A stretch of DNA of 64,000 nucleotides from Hippasteria phrygiana (lineage: Eukaryota; Echinodermata; Asteroidea; Valvatida; Goniasteridae): positions 1,674,001 through 1,738,000 of the forward strand of contig JAZGUH010000182.1 of assembly GCA_037893225.1 (NCBI GenBank), written 5' to 3'. The position numbers were made by a program, and so were the translations under genes. Below the pieces are notes generated by a model, which saw nothing but the letters and a program-made list of their open reading frames with translations, had not been told where the DNA came from and did not search any database. This document shows positions 43,803 to 55,538 of the stretch, one piece after another. The number at the start of each line of letters is the position of its first letter. The first letter of the stretch is position 1.

Positions 43803-44357
43803 TGTAGGGGTATGACTTTTTGTTGTTAATATTGTACATCCCATTTTGAGTCACAAGAGGGCGCTACTACACTATAGCCACATACATTGCTTTGGTGGTG
43901 AACTAAATATAGCAACTGTGTCTGGGGCGCTGGAAGCGCGTGACCCCGGGTCAAACCAAATTGATGCATTTTGAGACAGCGAGTGTGCGTCTCACATTGG
44001 GGCGTGTGGAAAAGTTGTCGTTTTGGGGGACATGCATTAAGAAAGGCATGAGACTTTGTGTTAGATGTTTCTGAGGATTACACAAGGGACGAGCTCAAGC
44101 AGCATGGCGTCCGAGTAGTGTGCCTGTGGGATGTACACCTAGCCCGGAATGATTGGGGGGTAATCTTCTAATCACAACGATGCCTGACTAATCGGAATCT
44201 AATCTTGTTCAATCGTACTTCAATCAGCATAAATTGTTAATCTGTCTGTCTTCGAATAAAACATTGATCAGAATCAAAACAGTGGATGCGTCAGCTATGT
44301 CTTCTTCCAGAGACCCCAGGAACCCTAATTCGCAAGAATGAAACTAATTATACTACA
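43803..44357 (+). repeat. 3' LTR, 555 bp
   Basis: Same length as the 5' LTR with three substitutions. It is followed directly by GTAC and the resumed satellite. Confidence 0.97.
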
Positions 44358-44473
44358 GTACACAAATGTTTTATATACAGAGACAATTCCTTCTTTGTCT
44401 AAAAGTGCCACAGTCATAATGGCATGTTCAACTCACAAGGCCTGTCCTCCACTGTGGCACCTATTTTTTTTTT

Positions 44474-44505
<32 letters not shown>

Positions 44506-46640
44506 GTTATTAATAATTTTCCTCAATTGCCGGTTAGGGCGACACATAATCCTGGAAAAGAGTGGGTTAGGGTGACCTGGTCGAATAGGGCGACAATTTG
44601 GTGTCGCCCTATTGTTAAAGTCGCCCCTTTGGAGTGTTTTTTAGTAAGGCGCGTTGGGAAAGTGCTCTAAAAGGGCGACACTCGTGTCGCCCCAATAAGG
44701 TTTTTTCGGGAAGAGTCGCCCATTTGCCGCATCCAGGAGATTTCTAATTATTATTATTATTATTTTTTATTTTTTATTTACAGAGACAATTTCTTCTCTG
44801 TCTGTATGTTCAACTCACAAGGCCTGTCCTCTACCATGGTACAGAAATGTTTCATTTACAGAGGCAATTTCTCCTCTGTCTGTATGTTCAATTCAAAAGG
44901 CCTGTACTCCACCATGGTACACATATATTTCATTTACAGAGGCAATTTCCCCTCCGTCTGTATGTTCAACTCAAAAGCCTGTACTCCACCATGGTACACA
45001 TATATTTCATTTACAGAGGTAATTTCTTCTCTGTCTGTATGTTCAACTCACAAGGCCTGTACTCCACCATGGTACACATATTTCATATACAGAGGCAATT
45101 TGTCCTCTGTCTGTATGTTCAACTCACAAGGCCTGTTCTCCACCATGGTACACATATATTTCATTTACAAAGGCAATTTCTTTGTATGTTCAAATGACGA
45201 GGCCTGTCCTCCACCATGGCACACAAATGTTTTATTTACAGATGGCAACTTCTTCTGTCTAAAAGTACCACACTCATGAGGGTATGCTCAACTCACGAGG
45301 CCTGTCCTCCACCATGGTACACATATATTTCATTTACAAAGGCAATTTCTTTGTATGTTCAAATGACGAGGCCTGTCCTCCACCATGGTACACAAATGTT
45401 TCATTTACAGATGGCAACTTCTTCTCTGCATAAACTCATAATGGTACGCTCAACTCACAAGGCCTGTCCTCCGCCATGGTACACCAATGTTTCATTCATA
45501 GAGGCCAATTCTTCCCGTATCATCCTTTTGTTTTTTGTCTTAAAGAATCAACATCGCAAGATTGTACCCAACCAAGGTACAGTAAAGTATGATTTCCAGA
45601 GGGTTTTTCTCTGTCTTAAATATCACACTCAGAATGTCGTGTCCGAATATGAAGGTGTTTGACTTTACAGTCCTCCAGCAAGGTACATACAAATGTCATT
45701 TCCAGAGGATGTTTGTCTGCTTCTAATATCACACTCGGAATGGTGTGTTGGAATACAGAGGCATTTGACTGTACCGTCCTCCAGCAAGGTACATACAAAT
45801 GTCATTTTCAGAGGGTTTTCTCCGTCTCAAATATTACACTCAGAATGGTGTGCTAGGTGTTCGACTTTACCGTCCTCCAGCAAGGTACATAAAAATGTCA
45901 CTTTCAGCGGGTTTTTCTCTGCCTCAAATATCATACTCAGAATGGTGTGTTGGAATATAAAGGTGTCCGACTTTACCATCCTCTAACAAGGTACATAAAT
46001 ATGTCATTTTCATCGGGTTTTTCTCTGCCTCAAATATCACACTCAGAATGGTGTGTTGGAATATAAAGGTGTCTGACTTTACCATCCTCCAACAAGGTAC
46101 ATAAAAATGTCATTTTCAGAGGGTTTGTCTCTGCCTCTAATATCACACTCAGAATGGTGTGTTGGAATATATAGGTGTCTGACTTTACCATCCTCCAACA
46201 AGGTACATAAAAATGTCATTTTCAGAGGGTTTTTCTTTGCCTCTAATATCACACTCAGAATGGTGTGTTGGAATATAGAGGCGTTTTTCTTTTACCATCC
46301 TCCAGTAAGGTACATAAAAATGTCATTTTCAGAGGGTTTTTCTCTGTCTTTAATATCACACTCAGAATTGTGTGTTGGAATATGGAGGTGTTTTACTTTA
46401 CCGCCCTCCGGCGAGGTACATAAAAATGTCATTTTGAGAGGGCTTTTCTCTGTCTCAAGATATCACACTCAGAATGGTGTGTTCGAATTGAGAGGCCCGT
46501 CCTCCACCATGGTAGATACAATTTTTTTTTTTTCAGAGGGCTTTACTTTGTCCTAAAGTATCACGCTTACAAAATAGTGTTTAAATTTGGAGGCCCTTCC
46601 TCCACCAAGGCACATTTTCAGTAGGCATTTTCTTTTTTTC
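44358..46640. repeat. Satellite of roughly 95-bp units, right part
   Basis: Continuation of the array from 34150. There are more than twenty units in two sub-types. Up to about 45500: ggcctgtcctccaccatggt then acacatatatttcatttacag. After that: cctccagcaaggtacataaa then aatgtcattttcagaggg and tatcacactcagaatggtgt. The right sub-type is more homogeneous. A GGGCGAC element is inserted at 44521-44737 and ATT microsatellites at 44475-44515 and 44742-44770. Confidence 0.92.
44521..44737. mobile_element. GGGCGAC element, copy 2
   Basis: Over 90% similar by eye to 32766-32982, of the same length and again flanked by (ATT)n. It includes the same hairpin GGGCGACACTCGTGTCGCCC. It sits inside the satellite array. 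Confidence 0.75.
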
Positions 46641-48440
46641 GCTTATGTATTTATGTATTTATTATTATTATTATTTTTTTTGAAAGGGCAATGCTCCAGC
46701 ATTTAGAATCTGTAAAAATATTTAAAATAGCCAAATGGGTTCTCGAGATACATCAAATCTAATGACGGAGAACTTGTTTCATTCTATTTTTTACTTAGAG
46801 GTCAAATGCCATTTTATGTATTTCCTTATAGCGGCCACGGCTCCAAGAAAATCACATAATCACAAGATATTTTCTCCCCGTCTCCATAATGGTATATTTG
46901 CTTTCATCTATTTTTGGCAGGCATGATATGTATGCATTCTTCCAATAACATCTATAATTTCAGATGTTCATATTTAATTTCAATGTCAATTTACATAATT
47001 AACCCTAAAGGGCGCAACAAAATCAGCTTTGAAGGGATCTGATTATCTTTCTTTGAAACATTGACCCACTGGCATCATAGAATCGGCAGATGACATTGTA
47101 GGCAGTTTTTGAAAATAACTCTTTAAGATTTACATTAAAAAAATGCATAATTAATTAGGTTTTGCATAATTAATTATTACCATTTCGAAATAACTTCCGT
47201 TTCACCGCAGATACTATGTAGAAGACATTAGTTCAGGGTAAAGTACGTTTTTGCAAAACCCATTTTCAACACCAAAACCTATCAGTAATTGTTTGGTCAA
47301 TGCTTTGAAAATTATTAAAATTAAATATATATACTATATTAAAAAATGCACATAGCTTCCGCTGCGGGCGCGAACCCCATTTCGAGAACAAACGTCATCT
47401 GTATTAAAAAACGGCTAGGCCTAATCCTTCAGAAGATCCATTTTGCGAGGGGAGATAAGTTTAAATTTTAATAAACAAAACATTACCATGTAGGTTTAAG
47501 TCTACTCCAAATTTTGGGCCATAATTCTTGTATTGATTGAAACGTTGTTCTATTATAAATATCCTCCTAACGCGCCATGTTATGCCCACCAAGAGCGCAT
47601 GAAAATGTATGAGTGCAATTTTAATAAAAATAGATTCATAGCAATTAGCAGATGACTCTATACGTTGTCATTTTCAGAGGTAAACCCTCAACTTTCTATA
47701 AACTGTAAATAATTCATGACATCTTTAAGCAATGACGATCAGCCATGAAAGGCAATTCTGAATTTATTATTATGATGTATGCGGCAGTATTGCGTATATA
47801 AAAAGTAAAGCAGGTTCCAGTTTGTGTGAGAATATGGTCTGGTACCCAAGCGCGCCCAACAGTACATGCGCGTAGCAAGTTACACAGCACCTGTCTGAAC
47901 CGTGCATTCTATCAGATTATCGGCCAAAAAGCTGCCTAACAAAAGTATATTTCCTGAAGCCACTTCATAACCAATATCATCCGAATTTAGCTATTTACGA
48001 TAACAATATTTATATATATTTTATATATTTATTTACTACTTACCAAGATGGATCTCAAACGATACCCATTTTCAAAGTGAAATTTGAGCGCGAAATTTTC
48101 TTTTGGAGAGTCACTTCTTTAAACCGCTCAGCCGATTTTGACCAGGACGCATCAGACAAAGAATGAATCTGGGTCATCCGGGAAAAATCCGAACAGGGGC
48201 CGATATGTTATTCAACAGCGCCAAGATTGGACATGAAAAAACCTAAGCGCCTTCCGACTGTTACCGAGGGAAGTGCAACAAAGGGCGTCCACGGCCGATC
48301 GGGCAGATTTTGCCTACACAGTACGGCGACGGGAGAACTCAAAACTAATCATCTGTTTGGATGCATTTTTCGTTGATAATGACATGAGAAATTCATCAGA
48401 TCTGTCGAGAGATTTCAGTTTTATTAGCAAGGATGCATTT
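46641..48440. other. No gene recognised; interrupts the satellite
   Basis: About 1.8 kb of AT-rich DNA between the main array and two further satellite-like units. No coding family, terminal repeats or target duplication could be recognised. Confidence 0.4.
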
Positions 48441-48625
48441 AACTTGGGACCGTCCTCCAGCAAGGTACATAAATACATTTGTATTTCATTTGTATTCCTG
48501 TCCAAAAGTGTCATACCCACAATAGCACGTTTAACTCATGGGGATTAACCTCCACCATGGAGCGCAAAGTAATGTTTCATTTCCAGAGGCCATTCCTCTG
48601 TCTAAAAATACCGCACGCAGAATTA
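48441..48625. repeat. Detached satellite units
   Basis: gaccgtcctccagcaaggta then cataaatac, and cctccaccatggagcgcaaa then gtaatgtttcatttccagag, match the 34150-46640 satellite. They show that the array once extended further or was split by insertion. Confidence 0.75.
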
Positions 48626-48717
48626 TGTCAACTTGTGACTCGTAATTGTCGGTTATGCAAATGCATGTTACGCCTATGCAACTCCAACTATTTCCAACGT
48701 TTCTTAGGGTACATTTA

Positions 48718-48775
48718 AATGAGAAGAGTCATGTCAAATAAAACAGATACTGTCAATATCGCTATCTTTGACACC
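48718..48775. repeat. Dispersed repeat, second copy
   Basis: tgagaagagtcatgtcaaat then aaaacagatact and ctttgacaccggt match 3052-3107 directly. Confidence 0.7.
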
Positions 48776-49469
48776 GGTAACGATCTTACGCATAACAAAA
48801 GTCACATTTTCCGCAAATAACTTCCGATAAAGGAAAGCCGGACTATATTCCATCGTCATGCATCGGCGAGGGACGCCGATGCGCCCATTGTATTCAACAC
48901 AATAGCATTAGGCGCGGCATTTAATACGAAACCCCGCAACGACAAGGGACCGAAATGGACGAAGTGACCCGAAAAGGATTTCCCAAAATGTCAGAAAACC
49001 ATTCAATCTTAGGCAATGTGAATAAACTTCATAATATCAATGAATGCATGTGCAAACTGCTCCGTAAATTTCTCCACGGCATCTCCGTCTTACGTGAAAC
49101 CCTCACAAACAGCTCGGGAACAAAACTGTTTTTTTCCTACCTCATTTCTCCATGGGAATGAAAAGGGGGGAAAACGTCAAAACTGACTGCGTGTCAATAA
49201 CACCACCATGGTTGATGTCAATCAAAGATTGAGCCTCTCCAAAATGCAATTCTTGAATCCTGGAACGGCACCTCGGCTTTCCTAACGCGCCGTGGCGTAG
49301 GATACGCCCCAACAAACCAGTACCAGCGCAGAGCGAAATCAAACACGTGTGAACTGGATGACGACCAGACTGAACTGTGATAGTGTCTCTTCTGCCCTCT
49401 ACGTCGCGGCAGTGCAAATAGTACTACTAGCGCGGCATGCGGCGGGGCACTTCTAACATTGTCTTATGG
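48776..49469. other. No gene recognised
   Basis: Mixed-composition sequence with short ORFs on both strands but no recognisable domain or splice-supported exon. Confidence 0.4.
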
Positions 49470-50165
49470 TACAAAATTTGAGGGAATGGAATTCTGCCTT
49501 TTTATGACAGATTTTTATTTTGTTACCCGAAAATCCGTCCTAAATTTGAGCTGGGCTGTATTCGGGACACCAGTTAGGTTGAAGGTTGATCTTTGAATTT
49601 GTTTAATAAACAAATAATTGTTAGGATATTTAGAATGGTACAAAATCGTCGTAGCATTCCGGCCGCCACTCTAAGACCAATGTTAAGGTTTTTGTTTCAG
49701 CTTTTTTTAACCGAAGGCGAAAATCCATCTTTAATTTGACTTAGGCTATTGTACTGTTTCTGCACCGTTTTATTCGTGCCGTCTTTAGGTTTGAGGTCAG
49801 GGGTCGTTCTTTCAATTGAATTCAGACAAATATTAACTTTCTGGCTTTTTTGGACTGATTTAAGCTTTTTAACCGAAAATCCTTCTTTAATTTGAATGAG
49901 TTGAGCCACTGGTTCTGCACTGTTTTATTCGGAACGCATTTAGGCTGGAGGTCGAGGTTTGATAATTTCCATTTGTTTAATAAATTGACTTTCCCGGACA
50001 TTTAGAATGGTACAAAATCGTTGGAAAACGGCATCCGGCACTCTAAGACTGATTTTCAACTTTTTTGTTTCAGAATCGGAATTTTTAGTCGGATTAATTA
50101 GGTTGGCTGTGTTTTTGCACCGATTCAGTAGAGCCGCGTTTGGGTTTGAGGTCAAGATTTTTTTT
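49470..50165. repeat. Degenerate tandem repeat, about 145-200 bp period
   Basis: Three to four diverged units recur with blocks cgaaaatcc.tc.ttaatttga, ctg.ac.gttttattcg, ttaggtttgaggtc and atttagaatggtacaaaatc. Starts are near 49527, 49728, 49873 and 50072. Noncoding. Confidence 0.65.
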
Positions 50166-50266
50166 CATACTGTAGGGGATGATATTCTATATTCTAAAAC
50201 ATTTACAAAAAGTACAACATCGCTGGGAAAAGTTATTCGTCCATTGCAAGTAGTCGTGCACACGTT

Positions 50267-50700
50267 CGTCACCGACACCACGAAGTAACACCCGAGTTGA
50301 CTTGAGTGCGCGGCACGCGCGCGTATTTTAGAGAATCGAGTAATTTTCGTTTTCACGAAGTAACACCCAAGTACACCGTCACTCAATCGGTACATTTTCG
50401 TTTCCACGAACTAACACGCATCTTTATTTCGCCAGTTTGAAGGTTTTTATTACTTGTTTGTGTAACCCAACAAGAATACAAATGAAGTAAATTCCTGGCA
50501 ACCCTTTCAAAGCGTTTTTCTCTGCACTGTATTTCCGCAACATGCTTGTTATTTTGTGAAGTCAAAAATCGTCACGTCACTGTCCGAAGTGCGCACGCAC
50601 ACTTGGGTGTTAGTTCCGTGAAACCGAAATTATTCATTTAGCGGTTTTCACGAAGTAACACTGGAGTGGACTTGGGTGTTACTTCGTGGTGTCGGTGACG
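50267..50700. mobile_element. 434-bp foldback element
   Basis: Both ends read inward CGTCACCGACACCACGAAGT then AACACCC (31 bp with one mismatch). Internally several copies of ttttcacgaagtaacaccca occur in both orientations. The terminal CGTCAC and the TTTTCACGAA subrepeat core are shared with the foldback element at 38478-39756. No convincing target duplication was found. Confidence 0.8.
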
Positions 50701-51359
50701 GTATGGTATTCTGGTCATTAGGCAAACAAAGAAATTGTTGTGTCGCCCTCAAACCGACCGACAATAAAAATCGACAGATTCAGGGTCGGCGTTTTTACTT
50801 TAACATATCAATAAAAACATAACTCAGCCTTTAGGTCTCAAAAAGTGTTAAACCAGGGGGGTTCGTTTAATGTGTGGGCCTAAACATGCCCGGGTAAGCG
50901 TGAATACGAAAACAAATATTCCCGACCGACTGACCCTCCAATTTGTCGGCCGAGGGAAACAAAAAAATTTGTTGGCCTAACGGTGCGTAAGCCTAAAAAG
51001 TTGTTTGGTCTACTTAACTTATATATATTTTGTTTGGTTTGCTTTTCTAACAAAAATAATTGGAAACCATCGGCAGAAAGTACCAGCATTTCGCCAGTAA
51101 GCTATTTGAAAGAGAGAGAGACGACCGATTTTGAAGATTTACATTGATATTTTCTAATTACGTTGTTTATCGGCCACCGTATTGGCAATAAAGGCGAAAG
51201 CGTCTTGCCGTGAAAACAGCCAGGCATGCAAATTCGGCAAGCCCAAATGTGATCCCGATAATGCTACGGCCATTCCACAGGCGCCAGTTCCGGGCATCGT
51301 GACTGTAACCGGTACCCCGTTTCGAGCAAACCCGCAGTCGGCAAGTGGGAAATCATATC
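50701..51359. other. No gene recognised
   Basis: Unassigned sequence with no supported exon, leading into the GC-richer segment at 51360. Confidence 0.4.
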
Positions 51360-51715
51360 GCGGCACCACCGAGGATTCAGCGAGTCAGGCCGACCAAAGG
51401 GGAGGCTCGTTGGAAACGGCCAATCGGACACGCGCCGGAAGGCGGCAGTTCGGGAGGTTTCTCGCATCACGGACCAATCGGGAGGTCTGTTGGAAACAGC
51501 CAATCAGACATTATCGCAGCACGGCCGTTCGGGAGACATCATCACGTGATCCAGCATCCGGGAAGTACTCTGGTACCCTCCTCCCCCCCCCCCCCCCCCC
51601 ACCCCCCGATCACCAGCGACACCACGCCGAGTCACCCAACTAAACGTAACGCACTTTTCCAAGATGGCGCGGTTCTAATTCCAAGATTCCAAGATGGCGC
51701 AGGTTAGGGTCTTTA
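51360..51715 (+). promoter_or_regulatory. Promoter-like CCAAT/YY1 cluster
   Basis: A CpG-rich stretch with three CCAAT boxes (ggccaatcgg 51419, gaccaatcgg 51472, agccaatcag 51498), a CACGTG-like tcacgtgat (51543) and two ccaagatggcg YY1-type motifs (51659 and 51692), plus a C16 tract. A 75-90 bp segment is duplicated (gttggaaacggccaatcgga and gttggaaacagccaatcaga). The combination resembles a TATA-less promoter reading rightward, but no exon was recognised downstream. Confidence 0.4.
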
Positions 51716-53301
51716 TAGTATAGATATTGATTAGGTTGATTGTAAAATCGTGCAAAAAGGGCGCAAACTACGTGCAGTTCATGGGTTCTCAGAATGGTTG
51801 ACATGGTTGAGTATCAACGAAGCGTCATTTATCTCAAAATAAAAAGAACAAAAACAAATTTACATACCCTTGTGATACCAGTTTTCCTTGTGGTGTTTCC
51901 GTACGTGGCGCACACTCGAGACAAATTAGGCTTCGGACTTTCGGGCTAGCAACAGGCCTCGGACTGGGGCATGATGGCGGGCGGCGTTGCCGTTGGTATT
52001 GACAGGACCAAAAACCCGCCGTTTCGCAGCTGGAGCACTCTCACCAGGAGATCTTAGGAATTATTTGCTACAACCACTGCTGCTACATGCACGCTAATTT
52101 AGCGATGTTGACCCGTGCATCTTCCACCGTTTTATGGACCTTCGTTCCGCAACTTCGGCATATTGTGTCACTCAGTGTGAAAGCCATGGTGAAAGCAATC
52201 TTTTTTTTCACTGACTCTCCAGATGTGCTGCGTCCCACGATTGTCGCTTTTGGAACACAAGATGCAAGTATCAGATTTGACTGGTGTATTTTTTGAGGGG
52301 CTGGGCGTCGCCATTGCAGAAATTTCAGAGGATATATACTACAGAAAAGTCACTAACGTTACAAAATACCAACACAAGTTTCGCTTTTGGCGCGCCGACA
52401 AACTTTCATAAAAAAATACAACTGCACGGTTTTAATTTCTCTATATGTTAATAAGCTAATGCTGTATTTTCACTATCCAATCAGGGCACGAGTAAGGAGT
52501 TCCCATCCCAGGGCTTACTATTGGAAACGAGGTTGAAAATAAAGTAAGCCTTGGGAACGAGGTTGGGTTATAGTCTACATTCGAATGATCTTTCCAACCA
52601 TAGCATTTTTAGGACGAACGCTTTCTGTAGCCCAATCGGGCGCCTCCAAGGCAATTTTTCCCTCTAAATCAGCAGGTTGTATGCCGCAACCAAATTGACT
52701 CTTTTAACAGTTTAAAGCTATACAACCCATGCTCCTTTCGAGTTTTACCCCTACAAAATGATTTGTTGATTAAAAATTGCTGTTTTTCAAGCAATACAAA
52801 ATTCTTCACTTTTGAATGAGACATCGAACAAAAACCCCACCCACGTTTACTTATCGAATAATTACTTTACTAGTGGAATTATTTGCCGCCCAACAATAAT
52901 TCGGACGTATCTTTGTGTGCATTAGATGTGGAGAAGCAACCAAGAATAAAATCATTTTCTTCGGAGGGTTACACCATAGTTAAACACTTCGAAAAAGGTG
53001 GTTTTCCGTTAAACATACAATAATTATGCATAAGACAAAAACAATTTTCTTAAAAAGCACAGACAGTTTTTCTTTAAGTTAAAAGGGAATCATAATGGAT
53101 ATAATACTGAGCCTTTCTGCAAATAACATGTACAATAAGAGGGCAGTATTTTGTTGTTTAGGTACCTTTGTATTTGCCAATTGACACTCCTGTGTTTATC
53201 CAACCCGACAATTTATAATATAAAATCAGCTAATAGACTTCGCAAAACGTTGTGCTGCTGCCGTTCCGAACTCAGCTGAATTGGACGCGGCAATAGCACG
53301 G
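51716..53301. other. No gene recognised
   Basis: No exon or repeat family identified. Another atgatggcgggcgg occurs at 51970. AT-rich from about 52400. Confidence 0.4.
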
Positions 53302-53480
53302 CAATGGGAGATTTTTGAGACGCTTGTGGCACATACATACTGGTCATTTTTTATTACCCTCACTAGTCGTACGCATGCTCAGAAATACACGCGCCTGCTC
53401 ACAACTGCACTCGCATGCTCAGAACTAGCAAACAAGACCAGTATATATGTTGCCACCAGCGTCTCAAGAATCTTCCATTG
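53302..53480. mobile_element. 179-bp inverted-repeat element (MITE)
   Basis: caatgggagatttttgagac then gcttgtggcacatacatact on the left is inverted as agtatatatgttgccaccag then cgtctcaagaatcttccattg on the right, about 45-bp arms with several mismatches. The interior has direct repeats of gcatgctcagaa. Target duplication not clear. Confidence 0.65.
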
Positions 53481-54284
53481 GGCTAAACACCTAACTTTAT
53501 TGCATCTACAAGTCGATCTTTGAACAGAGTAAATGGTTTTTATGGATAAAGAATTCCGAAATCATCAAACATAATAGTTATCATTTGCTAGCAATATAAC
53601 CGTTATTCTTGCTAGACCGGTTTCACGTCCCTCCATTGTCGTTCGGCCTTGGATAATGGGTGGGAGAGTCCTTACTGATCTGATGTTAAGTTTATTATTT
53701 TTGATTTTGGAGTTTATTTGTTGAGTTTATTGCGCGAAAAAATATAACAGCCCAATTTGCTAATACTAGATTTTCATTGCCTTGTGCACAACATCAAACC
53801 GTGCTTATCAAAAAATGGCCAGTGGATTCATACTACTTGTGCGCTTCACATTCGTAATCTTCAAAAACGAGTCTGATTTGGCTGATGATATCTTGACTGT
53901 GAGGATCAGTTCGTTCGTTTGTTCCTGTCGAGTCAAGTCAGAGTGGCAGATCAGCAGGGCTTAGCCAAGTGATGGGTGTCATCATCCAATTCAACAAGGC
54001 CAGAGGTTCCACTAGGAGATTTGAAAACTGCACAGTCATTTATTAGGCAACGGATAGTTTGTGGCTCGCTGCATACACAGGTTGGTGACGCTTCAGACCC
54101 AGTCTTGTGTAGGAAATGTTTTGTGCGGCTGACGCCGAATCTAAGTCTATTGTGGTTGACCCAGACTTTTCTTTGGAGGTCACATCCGACTGGCTTACTT
54201 GAAAAGGTTTCAACAAATTGCTTCAGGTTGGTCGTTGAGGAGGACCACCGCTGGGATCATCTATCATCAATCCATGAGGGTTGA
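53481..54284. other. No gene recognised
   Basis: Contains a 102-codon plus ORF (53976-54284) without recognisable family and no supporting splice or start context. Confidence 0.4.
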
Positions 54285-54292
54285 TAAGGGTG

Positions 54293-55530
54293 CAAGGGCG
54301 GATCCAGAACAATTATTTTTCTTTGGGGGGGGGGGGGGGGGGGCAAAGAAATATGATCCCCGAAAAGGGGGGGGTCCAAAAAAAAGTGCACAAATCACAG
54401 ATAAAACGGTGGGTTTTTGCTTCCCTTTCTTTTACTTTGTTTTATTTTGTTCTTTTCTGATTTACTATTTTCTCATCATTCGGGTTACGGGTTTAGCACA
54501 AACTTTCACACTTTCACTTTTTTCGTGTCAATGTCGAATCGCACAAAGCATAAACACTGTCTGCAGTGGAACAGGCGCATGGTGTATCATACCTTTAAAT
54601 GATGAGCTGGAAATCCATTTTGCGAACACTACTTAATGACAATTCTGTACTCAATCCAATTCTGACCCTTATTTAATATGCAAAACAAATCTTGTAGGTA
54701 TTTTACTCAATTCAAGTTGAGAAGGTATTACAATTAGCCTGAGGGACAGGCATCTGTTGTGGGAGGGACGGACAAACGACCATTCTTAAAAATTGAAGGT
54801 CGTTGTAATCTTTCCCTGTAAATACAATGACTGACTCCTACTTATTACAAATACAAGGACTGCATTTGTTTTCTGTAATTACTGATCGTCCTCATCAAAG
54901 ACGAATGCGGAAATTTTTAAGGGGAAATTTCTATCATGCACGCTTGACTTAACTTGATCCCCTTTTCCTCATTTTGGTGGCCCAATTTGCATTAGTGATT
55001 ACTCAATCATAATTTTTTCGTGACTGATCATTACTTGCTCCTAAAGCTTTGTCCAGACTGTAGAACAAAAGTAAGAGGTTCGGTGTGGTCTTCCTGTAGC
55101 CAAAGAACTAGATGACGCTGAAGTCCTAGTCACTGTCGCACGATGCAACACTTGCTCAGACTGAAGTGGGACAAACGCATACGAACTTGACGAACAGATA
55201 AATCGCGCTCTCCCACAGATACAGATTGCGTGATTATAAAAGCGCCAGAAATGTAAGCGCGCGTATAACGGTTGGCTTGCTGGGTCATTCGGGAACAAAG
55301 CACCTGGCTGATTGTGGTTGCCGAATCATGCTGCGTTCCAATCAACTTGTGAACTTGTAAAATAAAGATGAGGCAGCGGCGGCAGGTCATGGAAAATGTT
55401 CTTGAATCATACCGAGTATTGTTTCCAACAAAATTAAATGTATTGCTTTTGTTGAGTTTTGTGGTTGGGTGTACGCAGTGGCTGCCTTTTTGCGACGTCT
55501 GCCCCCCCCCCCCCCCCGGATCCGCCGTTG
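54293..55530. mobile_element. 1.24-kb hAT-like non-autonomous element
   Basis: TAAGGGTG flanks both sides (54285-54292 and 55531-55538). The terminal inverted repeats are CAAGGGCGGATCCAG and, from the right, CAACGGCGGATCCGG, each leading into a G/C homopolymer (54326-54343, 55502-55517). The 8-bp duplication and CA...TG ends fit hAT. No transposase motif is visible. The interior is otherwise unassigned. Confidence 0.8.
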
Positions 55531-55538
55531 TAAGGGTG

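Larger units (their letters stand above)
35080..44357 (+). mobile_element. Young Ty3/gypsy LTR retrotransposon with SGNH ORF
   Basis: Full-length 9.28-kb insertion between two copies of the target GTAC (35076-35079 and 44358-44361). The uninterrupted satellite text ctatggtacacaaatg is recovered if one copy is removed. LTRs of 555 bp differ at only three sites. Order: LTR, primer-site candidate, gag, protease, RT, RNase H, integrase, an extra SGNH-hydrolase ORF, polypurine tract, LTR. Despite the recent age it is disabled: a triplicated 11-mer shifts gag, a TAA interrupts it at 36721, a foldback element splits pol, and one extra base lies near 40233. Confidence 0.95.

Noticed and set aside
44806..45279. 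157-aa ORF and others with repeated Phe-Ile-Tyr-Arg peptides
   Set aside because: Translation of the roughly 95-bp satellite; open frames arise from unit periodicity, not selection.
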